This document shows positions 33,000 through 41,655 of a stretch of 64,000 nucleotides of DNA, one piece after another. The first letter of the stretch is position 1; every line of letters starts with the position of its first letter. The notes under the pieces were generated by a model. That model saw only the letters and a list, made by a program, of their open reading frames with translations, was not told the DNA's origin and made no database searches. The stretch spans positions 5,714,001 through 5,778,000 of the forward strand of contig NZ_CP085876.1 in the NCBI RefSeq assembly GCF_013284245.2, given 5' to 3'. Made by a program: the position numbers and the translations under genes. This DNA is from Brevibacillus sp. DP1.3A. GTDB taxonomy: Bacteria > Bacillota > Bacilli > Brevibacillales > Brevibacillaceae.

Positions 33000-33818
33000 A
33001 CTGGGTGGCGAGTTTTTATGGCTTACTTTTCGAATAGCGCGTTCCTGCTTCAGCAAGGTGAGCTTCTCGTCAAATTGGAATGAACAGCCGATTTTTAACA
33101 ATCGTTTAGCAAAGTCCCGCTCCATTTCGATCCGCGGCAACACTCGAAAAGCTCCTGCCCTTCTGGCATCCTCACGCAGCAGGGAAACATGCTGCGTGGA
33201 AAACATCGTCCAGGGCGAACGGTATCGCTCGAGCTTTACCCCGTATTTTCCCCTGATGCTCATCCGCTTCTGGGAGACGGGACAGGGCAAGCCAATAGGT
33301 GTGAACTGTCCGTTTGCCATTTGATTTTCTTCCAGTAACGATATCGTTTTGACCAACGTATGCGGTCGCTTTATATGAGGATTTTGTTCCAGCCATTTTT
33401 GACATTCGGTATGCTGACTGGCGCTAAACTGGGGTTCGTACACGGAGTAAATCCTCCTCGTACCCAGCCCCAGCAAAATCATATCCTGTACCCGCTCGTG
33501 CGCCTGCTGATGTACGCCGATAAACTCGCGGGGAACCATCATATTACACGCTACAAATACGAGCAGTTCACCTTTCGCCTGCTGGATTCCCGTGTTAAAC
33601 AGGCGGGAGAGCGATACACGTCTGCGAAAACGCACCACTTGCAAAGAATAATGAGCGGGAAAGCCAGCCAGCTTTTCTGCCAACCCATCCGTGGAACCGT
33701 TATCCAGCACGATCACTTCATATTTTTCAAAATCGGCAAACTGCAAGTTCAGGCTAAACAAGGTATACAATAGCTGATGAGCTGCATCTCTGACGGGAAT
33801 GATCACACTCGTTAGCAT
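32982..33818 (-). CDS. Family 2 glycosyltransferase
   Basis: 278 residues. The GT-A start is clear: LTSVIIPVRDAAHQLLYTLFSL (about 2-23), then EVIVLDNGSTDGLAEKLAG (about 34-52) with the nucleotide-binding Asp. The usual DxD is replaced in position by VFVACNMMVPREF (about 87-99). The C-terminal half is basic and cytosolic, with no membrane segment. It probably transfers a sugar to a surface or spore polymer; convergent with sspK. Acceptor unknown. Confidence 0.82.
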   Translation of the reverse strand: MLTSVIIPVRDAAHQLLYTLFSLNLQFADFEKYEVIVLDNGSTDGLAEKLAGFPAHYSLQVVRFRRRVSLSRLFNTGIQQAKGELLVFVACNMMVPREFIGVHQQAHERVQDMILLGLGTRRIYSVYEPQFSASQHTECQKWLEQNPHIKRPHTLVKTISLLEENQMANGQFTPIGLPCPVSQKRMSIRGKYGVKLERYRSPWTMFSTQHVSLLREDARRAGAFRVLPRIEMERDFAKRLLKIGCSFQFDEKLTLLKQERAIRKVSHKNSPPSKNRRA

Positions 33819-33941
33819 CCGATCTTCCCCCTTTTTTTAGCATATGCGGCTGGGTCTCATTTGGGCTGGGCGCGAGCTCCCATCCGAAACCGAATAAGGG
33901 GTCAGTGACTGATGCATGCTATGGGATAAAAGGAGGTCCAG

Positions 33942-34301
33942 ATGATGGATAACGATAAGCAAAAGAACGACAAGACGAAGGATATTTCCCTCGATGGGAC
34001 GCTGCCGCATCAAATCAGTGCTCCTGACTTCAAAAGCTCGTCCCGTACGATTCAAAAGCCATTCGTCAATGAGTTCGGAGTCGTCATCGGTGACAGCTTG
34101 TACGAGTCCAAGGAATCTCCCTTAAACACCTGGAGTACAGAAACCGATCCCTCCATCATGGCAGGGGACCAGTGGGTACATCCGACCAATGACATTGGCT
34201 GGAACTCGATAGAAAACCGTGAGCTCCTCGAGGATCAAGAAGAACAAGATGGAGCGCGTTTTATGCACCCGACTTTTGATGTGAGCAAAGGCAAGGACTA
34301 A
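33942..34301 (+). CDS. DUF3905 protein
   Basis: 119 residues, AAAAGGAGG 6 nt upstream of the first of two consecutive ATG codons. The centre FKSSSRTIQKPFVNEFGVVIGDSLYESKESPLN (about 30-62) and MAGDQWVHPTNDIGWNS match the DUF3905 family of spore-forming Bacillales. Highly acidic, no membrane segment. Spore-related expression is plausible given the taxonomic distribution, but the role is unknown. Confidence 0.72.
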   Translation: MMDNDKQKNDKTKDISLDGTLPHQISAPDFKSSSRTIQKPFVNEFGVVIGDSLYESKESPLNTWSTETDPSIMAGDQWVHPTNDIGWNSIENRELLEDQEEQDGARFMHPTFDVSKGKD

Positions 34302-34318
34302 TGCCAGCTTTTTCATGC

Positions 34319-34360
34319 AGCCCGTTCGGCAGAGACACTTCTGACCGGACGGGTATTTTC
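34319..34360 (+). terminator. Terminator after DUF3905 gene
   Basis: CCCGTTCGG pairs with CCGGACGGG (one mismatch) followed by TATTTT. Confidence 0.75.
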
Positions 34361-34443
34361 GGATTGCGCTTGCACCTAGAGCTTCGGGACACTACTCTGA
34401 CTTGTGTTACAATGGAAGACAAGTAGCAGAAAGGAGCTAGTCC

Positions 34444-34746
34444 ATGAGTATCACACTTGCGATAGAGCCAGCGTTTTCCCTTGCCTATCAACGTTATGCC
34501 GGCTTTGTACCGGGGGATACACTTCGATTGTATGTACGAACAAGCGGCCCCGGGACCGGTGGTATGTTTTATGCGATTGAAAAAGATGAGGCCCTCACCG
34601 ACGATGCTGTGTTTGAAGTAGAGGGGTTGCGATTTGTCATTCGTCCAACTGATTTCTGGTATTTCGACGGGGGACATCTGAGCTACAATCCGCTCTATGG
34701 CGAGTATGGCTTTCACTTCACCAATCCTCGTCTGGATGGCAACTAG
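34444..34746 (+). CDS. HesB-like (IscA/YneR family) protein
   Basis: 100 residues with the Fe-S biosynthesis fold: MSITLAIEPAFSLAYQRYAGFVPGDTLRLYVRTSG (about 1-35), then MFYAIEKDEAL and FVIRPTDFWYFDGG. It resembles B. subtilis YneR and lacks the three conserved Cys of true IscA scaffolds, so Fe-S binding is doubtful. Single gene with AAAGGAGC upstream. Confidence 0.78.
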   Translation: MSITLAIEPAFSLAYQRYAGFVPGDTLRLYVRTSGPGTGGMFYAIEKDEALTDDAVFEVEGLRFVIRPTDFWYFDGGHLSYNPLYGEYGFHFTNPRLDGN

Positions 34747-34814
34747 AACAGAAACTTCTCTTGGCTTGATTCGTAAGAAGGAATATCTGCCTATATCTTC
34801 TGGGAGGAAAAACG

Positions 34815-35927
34815 ATGAAAAAAAGCCGTTCAGTCCTTTTGACGATCGGTGCTTTCTTACTTGCCAATTTAAAATGGATACTTAGCATACTGAAGTTTTC
34901 GAAATTCGGGACTACCATTATATCCATGGGGATTACCTTGTGGGCGTATGCCGTTTTCTATGGATGGAAATTCGCCGTGGCTCTCGTCTATCTGATCTTC
35001 GTCCACGAAATGGGCCATGTGATCGCAGCCAAACGAAAAGGAATCGCGACTTCACCTGCTGTCTTTATTCCTTTTGCCGGAGCCTTCATCGCCATGAAAG
35101 ACATGCCGCGTGATGCAAAAACCGAGGCGTACTTAGCCTACGGCGGGCCCTTGGCCGGGATGATTGCTTTCTTGCCTGCCCTCCCGCTGTATTGGTATAC
35201 GCAGGACCCTTTTTGGGGGTTGGTTATCTACTTGGGTGCTATGCTCAATTTATTTAACCTGCTGCCCATCTCCCCGCTGGATGGCGGCCGCATCGTTTCG
35301 GTATTGTCGACGAAAATTTGGTTTATCGGGTTAGTCGGGCTGGGTGTTATGCTGTTCGCCAACCCAGGACCGATTACTGTGTTCATTTTCATCATCGGAT
35401 TGATTACATGGTACAACCGCCTACGTGGCAGCTATCAACAAAAGCTCCTGCAATACGAGCGCGAAAGGATTGCAGACTTTCAGCAAAGCATAGCAAAATG
35501 GCCCACATTGGAATCGACATGGGATATTCGCACGCAAATGAATGCCGAGGTAAATGCGATCAATCAGGAAGATTTGAAGAAATTTTACTTGCCATTTTTA
35601 CAGGACAAACAACGCCTTCAGCGTGACTTTAAGCGACTCGATAAAGTGTATCTGAACAGAAAATGGGAACTGTTCAGACTGTGGGAACGAGAGCCCGTTT
35701 TGTATTACGATTCGGACCCGAACCGACCGATCCCATCAGATGCGCTTCGTGATGGGGAACGTGCGGCGCAAGAGAGAGTAGCCGAACTGGATGAGCAAAC
35801 GCACCAGCTCACTACGTACTACGATGCACCTGCCTCTACGAAGTGGAAAGTGTTAGTTGCCTATCTCGGTCTAGCTGCTGTACTATCAGCGTTTTTTGTC
35901 TACGCCCAACAAATTCTGCACAGGTAA
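34815..35927 (+). CDS. Site-2 protease-like M50 metallopeptidase
   Basis: 370 residues, GGAGG upstream. The zinc-site HExxH is in FVHEMGHVIAAKRKG (about 63-76) and the third ligand in LLPISPLDGGRIVSVL (about 152-167). Five or six membrane segments lie between about 8 and 205; the C-terminal 165 residues form a charged cytosolic part with one final helix (about 347-365). Intramembrane protease of the YdcA/SpoIVFB relatives group. No sigma or anti-sigma gene is adjacent. Substrate unknown. Confidence 0.85.
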   Translation: MKKSRSVLLTIGAFLLANLKWILSILKFSKFGTTIISMGITLWAYAVFYGWKFAVALVYLIFVHEMGHVIAAKRKGIATSPAVFIPFAGAFIAMKDMPRDAKTEAYLAYGGPLAGMIAFLPALPLYWYTQDPFWGLVIYLGAMLNLFNLLPISPLDGGRIVSVLSTKIWFIGLVGLGVMLFANPGPITVFIFIIGLITWYNRLRGSYQQKLLQYERERIADFQQSIAKWPTLESTWDIRTQMNAEVNAINQEDLKKFYLPFLQDKQRLQRDFKRLDKVYLNRKWELFRLWEREPVLYYDSDPNRPIPSDALRDGERAAQERVAELDEQTHQLTTYYDAPASTKWKVLVAYLGLAAVLSAFFVYAQQILHR

Positions 35928-36131
35928 CCGCTTGCACTTTGCGTTGCTTGACAGAAACGGATGCCTATCTGCGGCCTTCTCCGAGCGCAAAAACGTGCGC
36001 TACGGTTATCTGAGAGTCGCTCTTCCCGACCAAAAGGGCAGAAACGCCCCCTACGGTGGTATATCGCTTTTGTGCGTTCCACCCAATCAGAGTAAAATAG
36101 AAAATAGTACATTCATAAAATTCCAGAGAGG

Positions 36132-37481
36132 ATGACTTTTTACTTGGACACCGTCCCGATAGTGCTCAACCTACTGCTTGTTATATTTCTTGTTTTTCTC
36201 AACGGCTTTTTCGTAGCCGCAGAGTTCTCACTCGTGAAGGTGCGGCAAACGCGCCTGACACAGATGGTGAATGAAGGTAACAGACGCGCAGTCTATGCCC
36301 AAAAAGTAACGCATAAGCTAGACGCCTACCTATCTGCCTGCCAGGTCGGGATTACTCTCGCCTCGCTGGGACTGGGTTGGGTCGGGGAACCGGCCATTGC
36401 CCATATGATTGTGGAGCCTTTGCTTGGATCTTCAGGATTGCCTGAGTATGCGATCTCCGCGATTTCTTTTGGTGTAGCCTTTGCGATTATTACGTTCCTC
36501 CACATTGTCTTGGGTGAGTTGGCTCCGAAATCATTGGCCATTCAAAAAGCAGAAATGACCTCGTTGTGGGTTGCCGCGCCATTGATGTTTTTCTATAAAT
36601 TGCTTTACCCGGCTATCTGGTTCTTGAACGGAACAGCCAACGCTCTCATGAGACGACTTGGACTCGAAGCCATCTCAGAACATGAAGCAGCGCATACAGA
36701 AGAAGAAATTCGTCTTCTGGTCAACCAAAGTCACCAAAGTGGCCATATCGACCAAACCGAATTGGCTCTTGTGGAACAAGTTTTTGACTTCTCCGAAACC
36801 GTTGCTCGGGAAACGATGATCCCGCGCATTGATATGGTTTGCTTATATACGACGAATACCTTTGAAGAAAACCTGGAGATTATCCGCTCGCAGCGCCACA
36901 CGCGTTTTCCGGTTGCAGCTGAGGACAAGGACAACATCATCGGTTTTGTCCATGCGACAGACTTCTACCTTTCTGCCTTGCAAGATGGAAGCGTGGAGCT
37001 AGATTCGTTGGTCCGCCCTGTCCTGACCGTACCGGAAACCATGGAAATCAGTACGGTATTGCGCCTGATGCAGAAAAACCGTTCGCAGCTTGCGATTGTT
37101 ATCGACGAGTACGGCGGAACAGCCGGTCTCGTGACGATGGAGGATATTCTGGAAGAAATCGTTGGGGATATCCAAGACGAGTTTGACGAGGAAAGACCAG
37201 AGATTGAGAAGCTGGACAATGGCCTCTCCGTATCCGGTATGCTCGTGTTGGCTGACCTGAATGACCATCTTCCGTTCGAACTCGAATCCGAAGATGTAGA
37301 CACAATCGGTGGTTGGTTGTACAGCCAGCTCGAAGAAGACATCGCTGTTGGTGCGACAGTAGAATGGGAAAACTACCTGTTCACCGTCAAGCAGATGGAT
37401 CATCACCGTGTCACACGCGTCATGATTACGCGTTTGGAAAATGATGAATCGGAGCAACAAGAACTGTTGACCGTCTCCTAA
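36132..37481 (+). CDS. CNNM/CorC family hemolysin-like transporter
   Basis: 449 residues. The DUF21 membrane domain spans about 1-200 (FFVAAEFSLVKVRQTRL, ACQVGITLASLGLGWVGEPA). Two CBS domains follow (about 225-340; ETMIPRIDMVCLY, DEYGGTAGLVTMEDILEEIVGDI), then the CorC_HlyC domain (about 355-435). Homologues export Mg2+ or other divalent metals. The annotated ATG abuts GAGAGG, so a TTG at 36144, 12 nt from that site, is an alternative start. Confidence 0.92.
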   Translation: MTFYLDTVPIVLNLLLVIFLVFLNGFFVAAEFSLVKVRQTRLTQMVNEGNRRAVYAQKVTHKLDAYLSACQVGITLASLGLGWVGEPAIAHMIVEPLLGSSGLPEYAISAISFGVAFAIITFLHIVLGELAPKSLAIQKAEMTSLWVAAPLMFFYKLLYPAIWFLNGTANALMRRLGLEAISEHEAAHTEEEIRLLVNQSHQSGHIDQTELALVEQVFDFSETVARETMIPRIDMVCLYTTNTFEENLEIIRSQRHTRFPVAAEDKDNIIGFVHATDFYLSALQDGSVELDSLVRPVLTVPETMEISTVLRLMQKNRSQLAIVIDEYGGTAGLVTMEDILEEIVGDIQDEFDEERPEIEKLDNGLSVSGMLVLADLNDHLPFELESEDVDTIGGWLYSQLEEDIAVGATVEWENYLFTVKQMDHHRVTRVMITRLENDESEQQELLTVS

Positions 37482-37503
37482 TCATCACACCTCAGTACAA
37501 ACC

Positions 37504-37544
37504 AAAGCCCCACACCTGCTTACATGGCTGGTGCGGGGCTTTTC
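37504..37544. terminator. Terminator after CorC-like gene
   Basis: AAAGCCCCACACC pairs with GGTGCGGGGCTTTT. Strong hairpin between convergent genes. Confidence 0.9.
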
Positions 37545-37578
37545 TATTTCGCAGGTGAGTTTCTTCAATCTCGTTCGT

Positions 37579-38556
37579 CTACGTGGTTCCCTGGCCCGTG
37601 AGCTGCTTCCAGTCGTCTACGCCGTTGTCCTCCAAAATTCCCATCGTCACATCGCTAATATCCGCGTCGGTGAGCAAGCTGTCGCGAATGCGGTATTTAA
37701 TATCGTCTGCCACAGCAAGACTCAGTCCTGTCCGCAACTCTACGTAGCTTTCCACATGGTAAAAACGCCCTTCCTGTACAATCCGCATCCGGTTGATGTC
37801 CGTCACATCCGGGTCAGTAAAAATGACTTTGGCTACCCGATCCTCGATTTCTTTGGGAGCTGCGATACCAATTAAACCAACCATGTTGTCGTACCCTACC
37901 TTGAATGCCACACCCACCATGAGAATCCCGATCAGAATGGTGGCAATCCCGTCCAGCAAGGCAAAGGAAGTAAACGTAGTGACGATAACCGCAATCAGCG
38001 CCAATAACGCACCGAGCGTTGCCACGATGTCTTCGTAAAAGACAAGTCGTGTCGGTGGAGCCGCACGTCCTACATTCCGAAAGGCTGCAGGGATGACAGC
38101 AAAGCCCTTCGCTTCCACTCGAGCTTCATGAACGATTTCGAACATCACTTTTACCAGCACATACCCATCCACGATGACCGCTAGAGACAAAATGATGAAA
38201 TTCAACCAAAAATGGCTGGATTCTACGGGTTCGGAAATAAGGTGGACGCCTTTGATAATGGTTTCGTAGGCCATGATGGTTACGACGATCACCGCGACCA
38301 TACAGAAAATGTTAATGACACGACCAAAGCCTGTAGGGAACCTCGATGTCGGTTTTTTCTCTGCGAGTACGCTGCCAAAGAAAACGAAGAACTGGTTGAC
38401 CGCATCGGCTACCGAATGCATCGCCGACGCAAACATGGCTCCACTCCCACTATAGACAGCCGCAAAACCTTTTGCGATAGCAAGCCCAGTGTTCCCCAAT
38501 GCCGCTGTCGCCGAGGACGTATTTCCCTTTTTTAGCGTTGCCCAGAAAGAGCTCAT
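37579..38556 (-). CDS. Cation diffusion facilitator family transporter
   Basis: 325 residues from an ATG with GGAGGG 11 nt upstream; a 36-codon in-frame upstream extension is Cys/His-containing but has no site. Six membrane helices: GNTGLAIAKGFAAVYSGSGAMFASAMHSVADAVNQFFVF (about 20-60) carries the HSVAD metal-site motif, and a cytosolic C-terminal domain (about 215-320) follows with KVIFTDPDVTDINRM. CDF members expel Zn, Fe, Mn or Co in exchange for protons. Which metal is not evident. Confidence 0.9.
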   Translation of the reverse strand: MSSFWATLKKGNTSSATAALGNTGLAIAKGFAAVYSGSGAMFASAMHSVADAVNQFFVFFGSVLAEKKPTSRFPTGFGRVINIFCMVAVIVVTIMAYETIIKGVHLISEPVESSHFWLNFIILSLAVIVDGYVLVKVMFEIVHEARVEAKGFAVIPAAFRNVGRAAPPTRLVFYEDIVATLGALLALIAVIVTTFTSFALLDGIATILIGILMVGVAFKVGYDNMVGLIGIAAPKEIEDRVAKVIFTDPDVTDINRMRIVQEGRFYHVESYVELRTGLSLAVADDIKYRIRDSLLTDADISDVTMGILEDNGVDDWKQLTGQGTT

Positions 38557-38649
38557 GGTGCTGCCATTCCCTCCTTGAACGAGACGATTTTCTTTACTAT
38601 TCCCTATTCGCAAGGAGTGTTCCTTATGCGAAATGGAACATATACACAA

Positions 38650-38687
38650 AGAAAAGGCAGACATCCGAAGTGGAATATCTGCCTTTC
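38650..38687 (-). terminator. Terminator after SMR pair
   Basis: AAAGGCAGA (38653-38661) pairs with TCTGCCTTT (38678-38686); T-rich on the minus strand. Confidence 0.8.
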
Positions 38688-38702
38688 CTTATTACCGCTA
38701 CC

Positions 38703-39017
38703 TTATGCTACTACTTTCAATCCTGCTACTGCTATAATCACCACGGCGATGCACAAGATCCGCAGCTTGTCTTTTGCTTCTCCATAAAACATCATCCCGA
38801 CAAGAGCGCTACCTACCGTACCAATCCCTGTCCAAACCGCATAGGCCGTTCCCATTGGGATTTCTCTCATGGCGAAGGACAGGAGGAAGAAGCTGAGGGA
38901 AAAACCACCGATCAGTACCGCAAAGGAGCGGAACGAAGGCTTTTGGTTGACCTGTGTAATCCCCATCACGCCGACGACCTCAAACAACCCTGCAAAAATT
39001 AAGGATAACCATGTCAT
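38703..39017 (-). CDS. SMR transporter subunit, guanidinium exporter (YkkD-like)
   Basis: 104 residues, four helices. The essential Glu is in FAGLFEVVGVMG (Glu 13), and GTAYAVWTGIGTVGSALVG (about 57-75) is the SMR signature. Its start overlaps the stop of the upstream SMR gene by 4 nt, giving a two-subunit transporter. The guanidine-I riboswitch ahead of the pair identifies guanidinium as the likely substrate. Confidence 0.9.
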   Translation of the reverse strand: MTWLSLIFAGLFEVVGVMGITQVNQKPSFRSFAVLIGGFSLSFFLLSFAMREIPMGTAYAVWTGIGTVGSALVGMMFYGEAKDKLRILCIAVVIIAVAGLKVVA

Positions 39018-39367
39018 GCCACTTCACCCTCCCTCTTCGGCTTCTCTTCATGATCCGGTGTGACCAGCTTCAACCCAAGGATTCCCCCCAGAAGAAGCGC
39101 AATCAAGCCCACTTTCGCCCAGCTGAACGGTTCTCCAAACAGGACCATTTCGCTAATAACGGTACCAGCCGTACCCAAACCGACGAAGATCGCATAAACC
39201 GTACTCGTCGGCAGCTTTTTCCCTGAATAGATCAAAACACCAAAGCTGATAATAATCGCTAAGACAGTCAATGCCCACGACCAAAAGCTGTCGGCGTGCT
39301 TCAAGCCCGCTACCCACATGACTTCAAATACTGCTGCTACGACAACCATCAACCAATACTTCCCCAT
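39014..39367 (-). CDS. SMR transporter subunit, guanidinium exporter (YkkC-like)
   Basis: 117 residues from an ATG with AGGAGGGAG upstream. Four helices; AAVFEVMWVAGLKHAD (Glu 14) and STVYAIFVGLGTAGTVISEM (about 58-77) are SMR motifs. It has a charged C-terminal extension (HEEKPKREGE) absent from its partner, the usual asymmetry of YkkC/YkkD pairs. First gene after the guanidine-I riboswitch. Confidence 0.9.
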   Translation of the reverse strand: MGKYWLMVVVAAVFEVMWVAGLKHADSFWSWALTVLAIIISFGVLIYSGKKLPTSTVYAIFVGLGTAGTVISEMVLFGEPFSWAKVGLIALLLGGILGLKLVTPDHEEKPKREGEVA

Positions 39368-39475
39368 GTTCTGGCTCCCTCCTCTTTCTTTTACGCTCAT
39401 AGCAACGGACGTATCCGTTTTTATCGTTCCCCAAAATACATACTCATCTAAGATGGCTCAGGCTTTTTCCGAATG

Positions 39476-39521
39476 CAAAAAAAGCCTCGGGTGAATACCA
39501 TCACAGATATTCCTCCCGGGC
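39476..39521 (-). terminator. Riboswitch terminator (expression platform)
   Basis: On the minus strand GCCCGGG pairs with CCCGAGGC and is followed by TTTTTTTGC. Its 5' arm is part of the conserved aptamer 3' end, so aptamer folding and terminator are mutually exclusive: ligand should turn expression on. Confidence 0.85.
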
Positions 39522-39605
39522 TTTTATCCCTCCGTGTACACGACCGTGGTCGTGGGTTTTCTCTCGGTCCTGACCGGCCAGATGACTAACCGCGGAACCC
39601 TAGAA
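39512..39605 (-). ncRNA. Guanidine-I riboswitch (ykkC motif)
   Basis: On the minus strand the conserved pieces appear in order: CTAGGGTTCCG, CTGGCCGGTC, GGACCGAGAG, then ACACGGAGGGATAAAAGC and CCGGGAGG. This is the ykkC class I aptamer that binds guanidinium. It precedes an SMR pair, its commonest gene partner. Confidence 0.95.
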
Positions 39606-39648
39606 AACTCAGTACATATGCAGTTCTTTTCTTGGGGTAACTGTCCTT

Positions 39649-39677
39649 ATCATATCAAAAAACGCTGTGTTTGGCAA
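39649..39677 (-). promoter_or_regulatory. Promoter of the guanidine-I leader
   Basis: Minus strand TTGCCA, 17-nt spacer, TATGAT, about 45 nt upstream of the aptamer. Confidence 0.7.
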
Positions 39678-39756
39678 TGAACGTGCGACACTTCGGCAAA
39701 GGACCATGGTATTCTACAAAGAGAAGCATGATACAAAGGAAGAGAGGAACGTACGT

Positions 39757-40227
39757 ATGACGAAAGTGTTGTTCGTTTGTCTGGGCAATATTTGTCGCTC
39801 GCCCATGGCCGAAGCCGTATTTCGCCATCTCGTAGAGGCGGAGGGAATGGCAGGGGATATCTCCATCGATTCAGCAGGGATCGGTGGCTGGCACGCAGGT
39901 GAACCTCCACACAAAGGTACACAAAAGGTATTGAACGAGAATGGGATCGCACATGACACACTGCGTGCTCGCCAAATTGTCACACAGGACTTCTCGGAGT
40001 ACGACTATATCGTCTGCATGGATGAGGAAAATTTGTCTGCACTTAAGCAAATGGCGCCGTCAGGGAAACAGGTGTACCGCCTGCTCGACTTTGCCGATTC
40101 TGCCCAGGAACAAAATGTGGAGGACCCTTATTATACGGGGCGATTCACCTATGTGTATGACCTGGTGAATGCGGGTTGCCGCGGGCTGCTGAACGAAATC
40201 AAAGCCAATATCGCAAAAAAGGGATAG
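39757..40227 (+). CDS. Low-molecular-weight protein-tyrosine phosphatase
   Basis: 156 residues from the ATG (MTKVLFVCLGN); the in-frame upstream extension lacks a site, while GAAGAGAGG lies about 9 nt before this ATG. The P-loop CLGNICRS (Cys 8, Arg 14) and the general-acid loop VEDPYYTG (Asp near 125) are intact. Similar to B. subtilis YfkJ. No tyrosine kinase or capsule gene is next to it. Confidence 0.92.
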   Translation: MTKVLFVCLGNICRSPMAEAVFRHLVEAEGMAGDISIDSAGIGGWHAGEPPHKGTQKVLNENGIAHDTLRARQIVTQDFSEYDYIVCMDEENLSALKQMAPSGKQVYRLLDFADSAQEQNVEDPYYTGRFTYVYDLVNAGCRGLLNEIKANIAKKG

Positions 40228-40254
40228 CCCGTCATCAGGGCCATCCCTTTTTCT
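40215..40254. terminator. Bidirectional terminator
   Basis: AAAAAAGGGAT pairs with ATCCCTTTTT, enclosing GCC/GGC. Convergent genes on both sides. Confidence 0.9.
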
Positions 40255-41072
40255 TATACGGCAACCGTCTCCTTCTCAAGCAGTCGATTCAACCAGCTCT
40301 TCGTACTCGCAATCAAGCGTTTGTAGCTGTCCGACGAGGAAAAGGTATGATCTCCCCCTACTACTACTTCTGTTTCGCAGCTCCCCCGTCTACGCAGATG
40401 CAGCTCTCGCTCATAATGGAACATGGCATCCACCGCAATGACGTCATCCCGATTGCCATGCAGGATTAACACATCTCCCTCAAACTGCTTGGCTTGACGC
40501 AGCGGAAGAGCGGTACCCAGCGACTGGAAAAAGCGCTTCTCCAAACCATAACCCAAATGATCCGTTTTGCCGTATGAAAGTGCTTCCTTGTATTCCTTCT
40601 CCCCCACGATCCGAACGATATCATCGAAGGGTCGTGCTACCGGTGCCCATAGGATGAGCGAGTGTATTCGTTTATCCTGGCTCGCTGTCAGTATACTGAC
40701 AGCTCCACCCAAACTATGTCCTAGCAGGCACACACGCTCCTGGTCTACCTGTTCATGCGTGAAAACATGGTCGAGAACATCACGTGTTTGCGTAAGCAGG
40801 ACATCCAAACCACCTGCACCATAATCACCGTCACTTTCCCCGCAGCCTCCGTAATCGAAGCGCAACACGCCAAAACCGTGTGAAGCCAATTCTCTGGCAG
40901 CTTTTACAAACAAGCGATTCACTCCAACTCGACTGCCGATAAAGCCGTGGCAAATGACAACCAATGGGTATTTCACTCTGGTCTTGCCTGTTGTGCATGT
41001 AGGTTCATGCAGGGTAGCCGTCAACGAAATCGTGTCGCTAGGTATTTGCAAAATCCGTTCCAAAGAACTCAC
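40254..41072 (-). CDS. Alpha/beta hydrolase, esterase or peptidase-like
   Basis: 272 residues. Oxyanion strand LVVICHGFIGSRVG (about 38-51), nucleophile elbow LLGHSLGGAVSIL (Ser near 118), acid DVLILHGNRDDVI (Asp near 217) and GDHTF (His near 248) form a full triad. The fold resembles cinnamoyl-esterase-like and dienelactone-type hydrolases. A divergent HxlR regulator lies 200 bp upstream and may control it. Substrate unknown. Confidence 0.88.
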   Translation of the reverse strand: MSSLERILQIPSDTISLTATLHEPTCTTGKTRVKYPLVVICHGFIGSRVGVNRLFVKAARELASHGFGVLRFDYGGCGESDGDYGAGGLDVLLTQTRDVLDHVFTHEQVDQERVCLLGHSLGGAVSILTASQDKRIHSLILWAPVARPFDDIVRIVGEKEYKEALSYGKTDHLGYGLEKRFFQSLGTALPLRQAKQFEGDVLILHGNRDDVIAVDAMFHYERELHLRRRGSCETEVVVGGDHTFSSSDSYKRLIASTKSWLNRLLEKETVAV

Positions 41073-41274
41073 CTCTTTTATTTTTAGTATTCCGAGTTGT
41101 TTACTTAGTTATTATTCTTATTATCTTCATTTTCATGAACGCTGTCAAGATGAACCAGAAAACTCAATGAAAAATCATCCCGCACCGTTTATGATGGAGG
41201 GAACGAGGCGCAACATAAGAATGCTTGCATCGCTGAAGCTGTTGCACCGAAGATAGGATTGTGAGGAGAAAACT

Positions 41275-41655
41275 ATGTCCGACTTGCGGAAAGAAACCTT
41301 GGAAAAAATAAAAAACGGTGATTTCAACTGTTCCAAGGAGCTGACCTTGTCTATGTTTAGCGGAAAATGGAAAGTCGTGATCCTGTGGCATTTAGGAGTA
41401 GAAGGCCCGCATCGCTTTAGCGAGCTGCAACGGCTGTTTCCAAAAATCACACATAAAATGCTGACGAATCAGTTAAAAGAACTAATCGAAGACGGGATTG
41501 TTCACCGGGAAGTATACCCGGAGGTTCCCCCGCGCGTGGAGTATTCCATGACGGAGCTGGGGATGACTCTGTTGCCTATTGTGGAAATGATGTATGAGTG
41601 GGGCGAAATGCGGATGGGGCAGTTGAAGCTGGAATTGGGGGAGTCGTCTGTGTAG
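41275..41655 (+). CDS. HxlR family transcriptional regulator
   Basis: 126 residues. A Cys in DFNCSKELTLSMFSGKWKVVILWHL (Cys 20 region) is at the position used by redox- and quinone-sensing HxlR proteins (YodB, HypR). The winged helix follows: RFSELQRLFPKITHKMLTNQLKELIEDGIV (about 46-75), wing PPRVEYSMTELG. Divergent from the alpha/beta hydrolase, a plausible target. Its stop codon touches the start of palindromic element B. Confidence 0.9.
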   Translation: MSDLRKETLEKIKNGDFNCSKELTLSMFSGKWKVVILWHLGVEGPHRFSELQRLFPKITHKMLTNQLKELIEDGIVHREVYPEVPPRVEYSMTELGMTLLPIVEMMYEWGEMRMGQLKLELGESSV

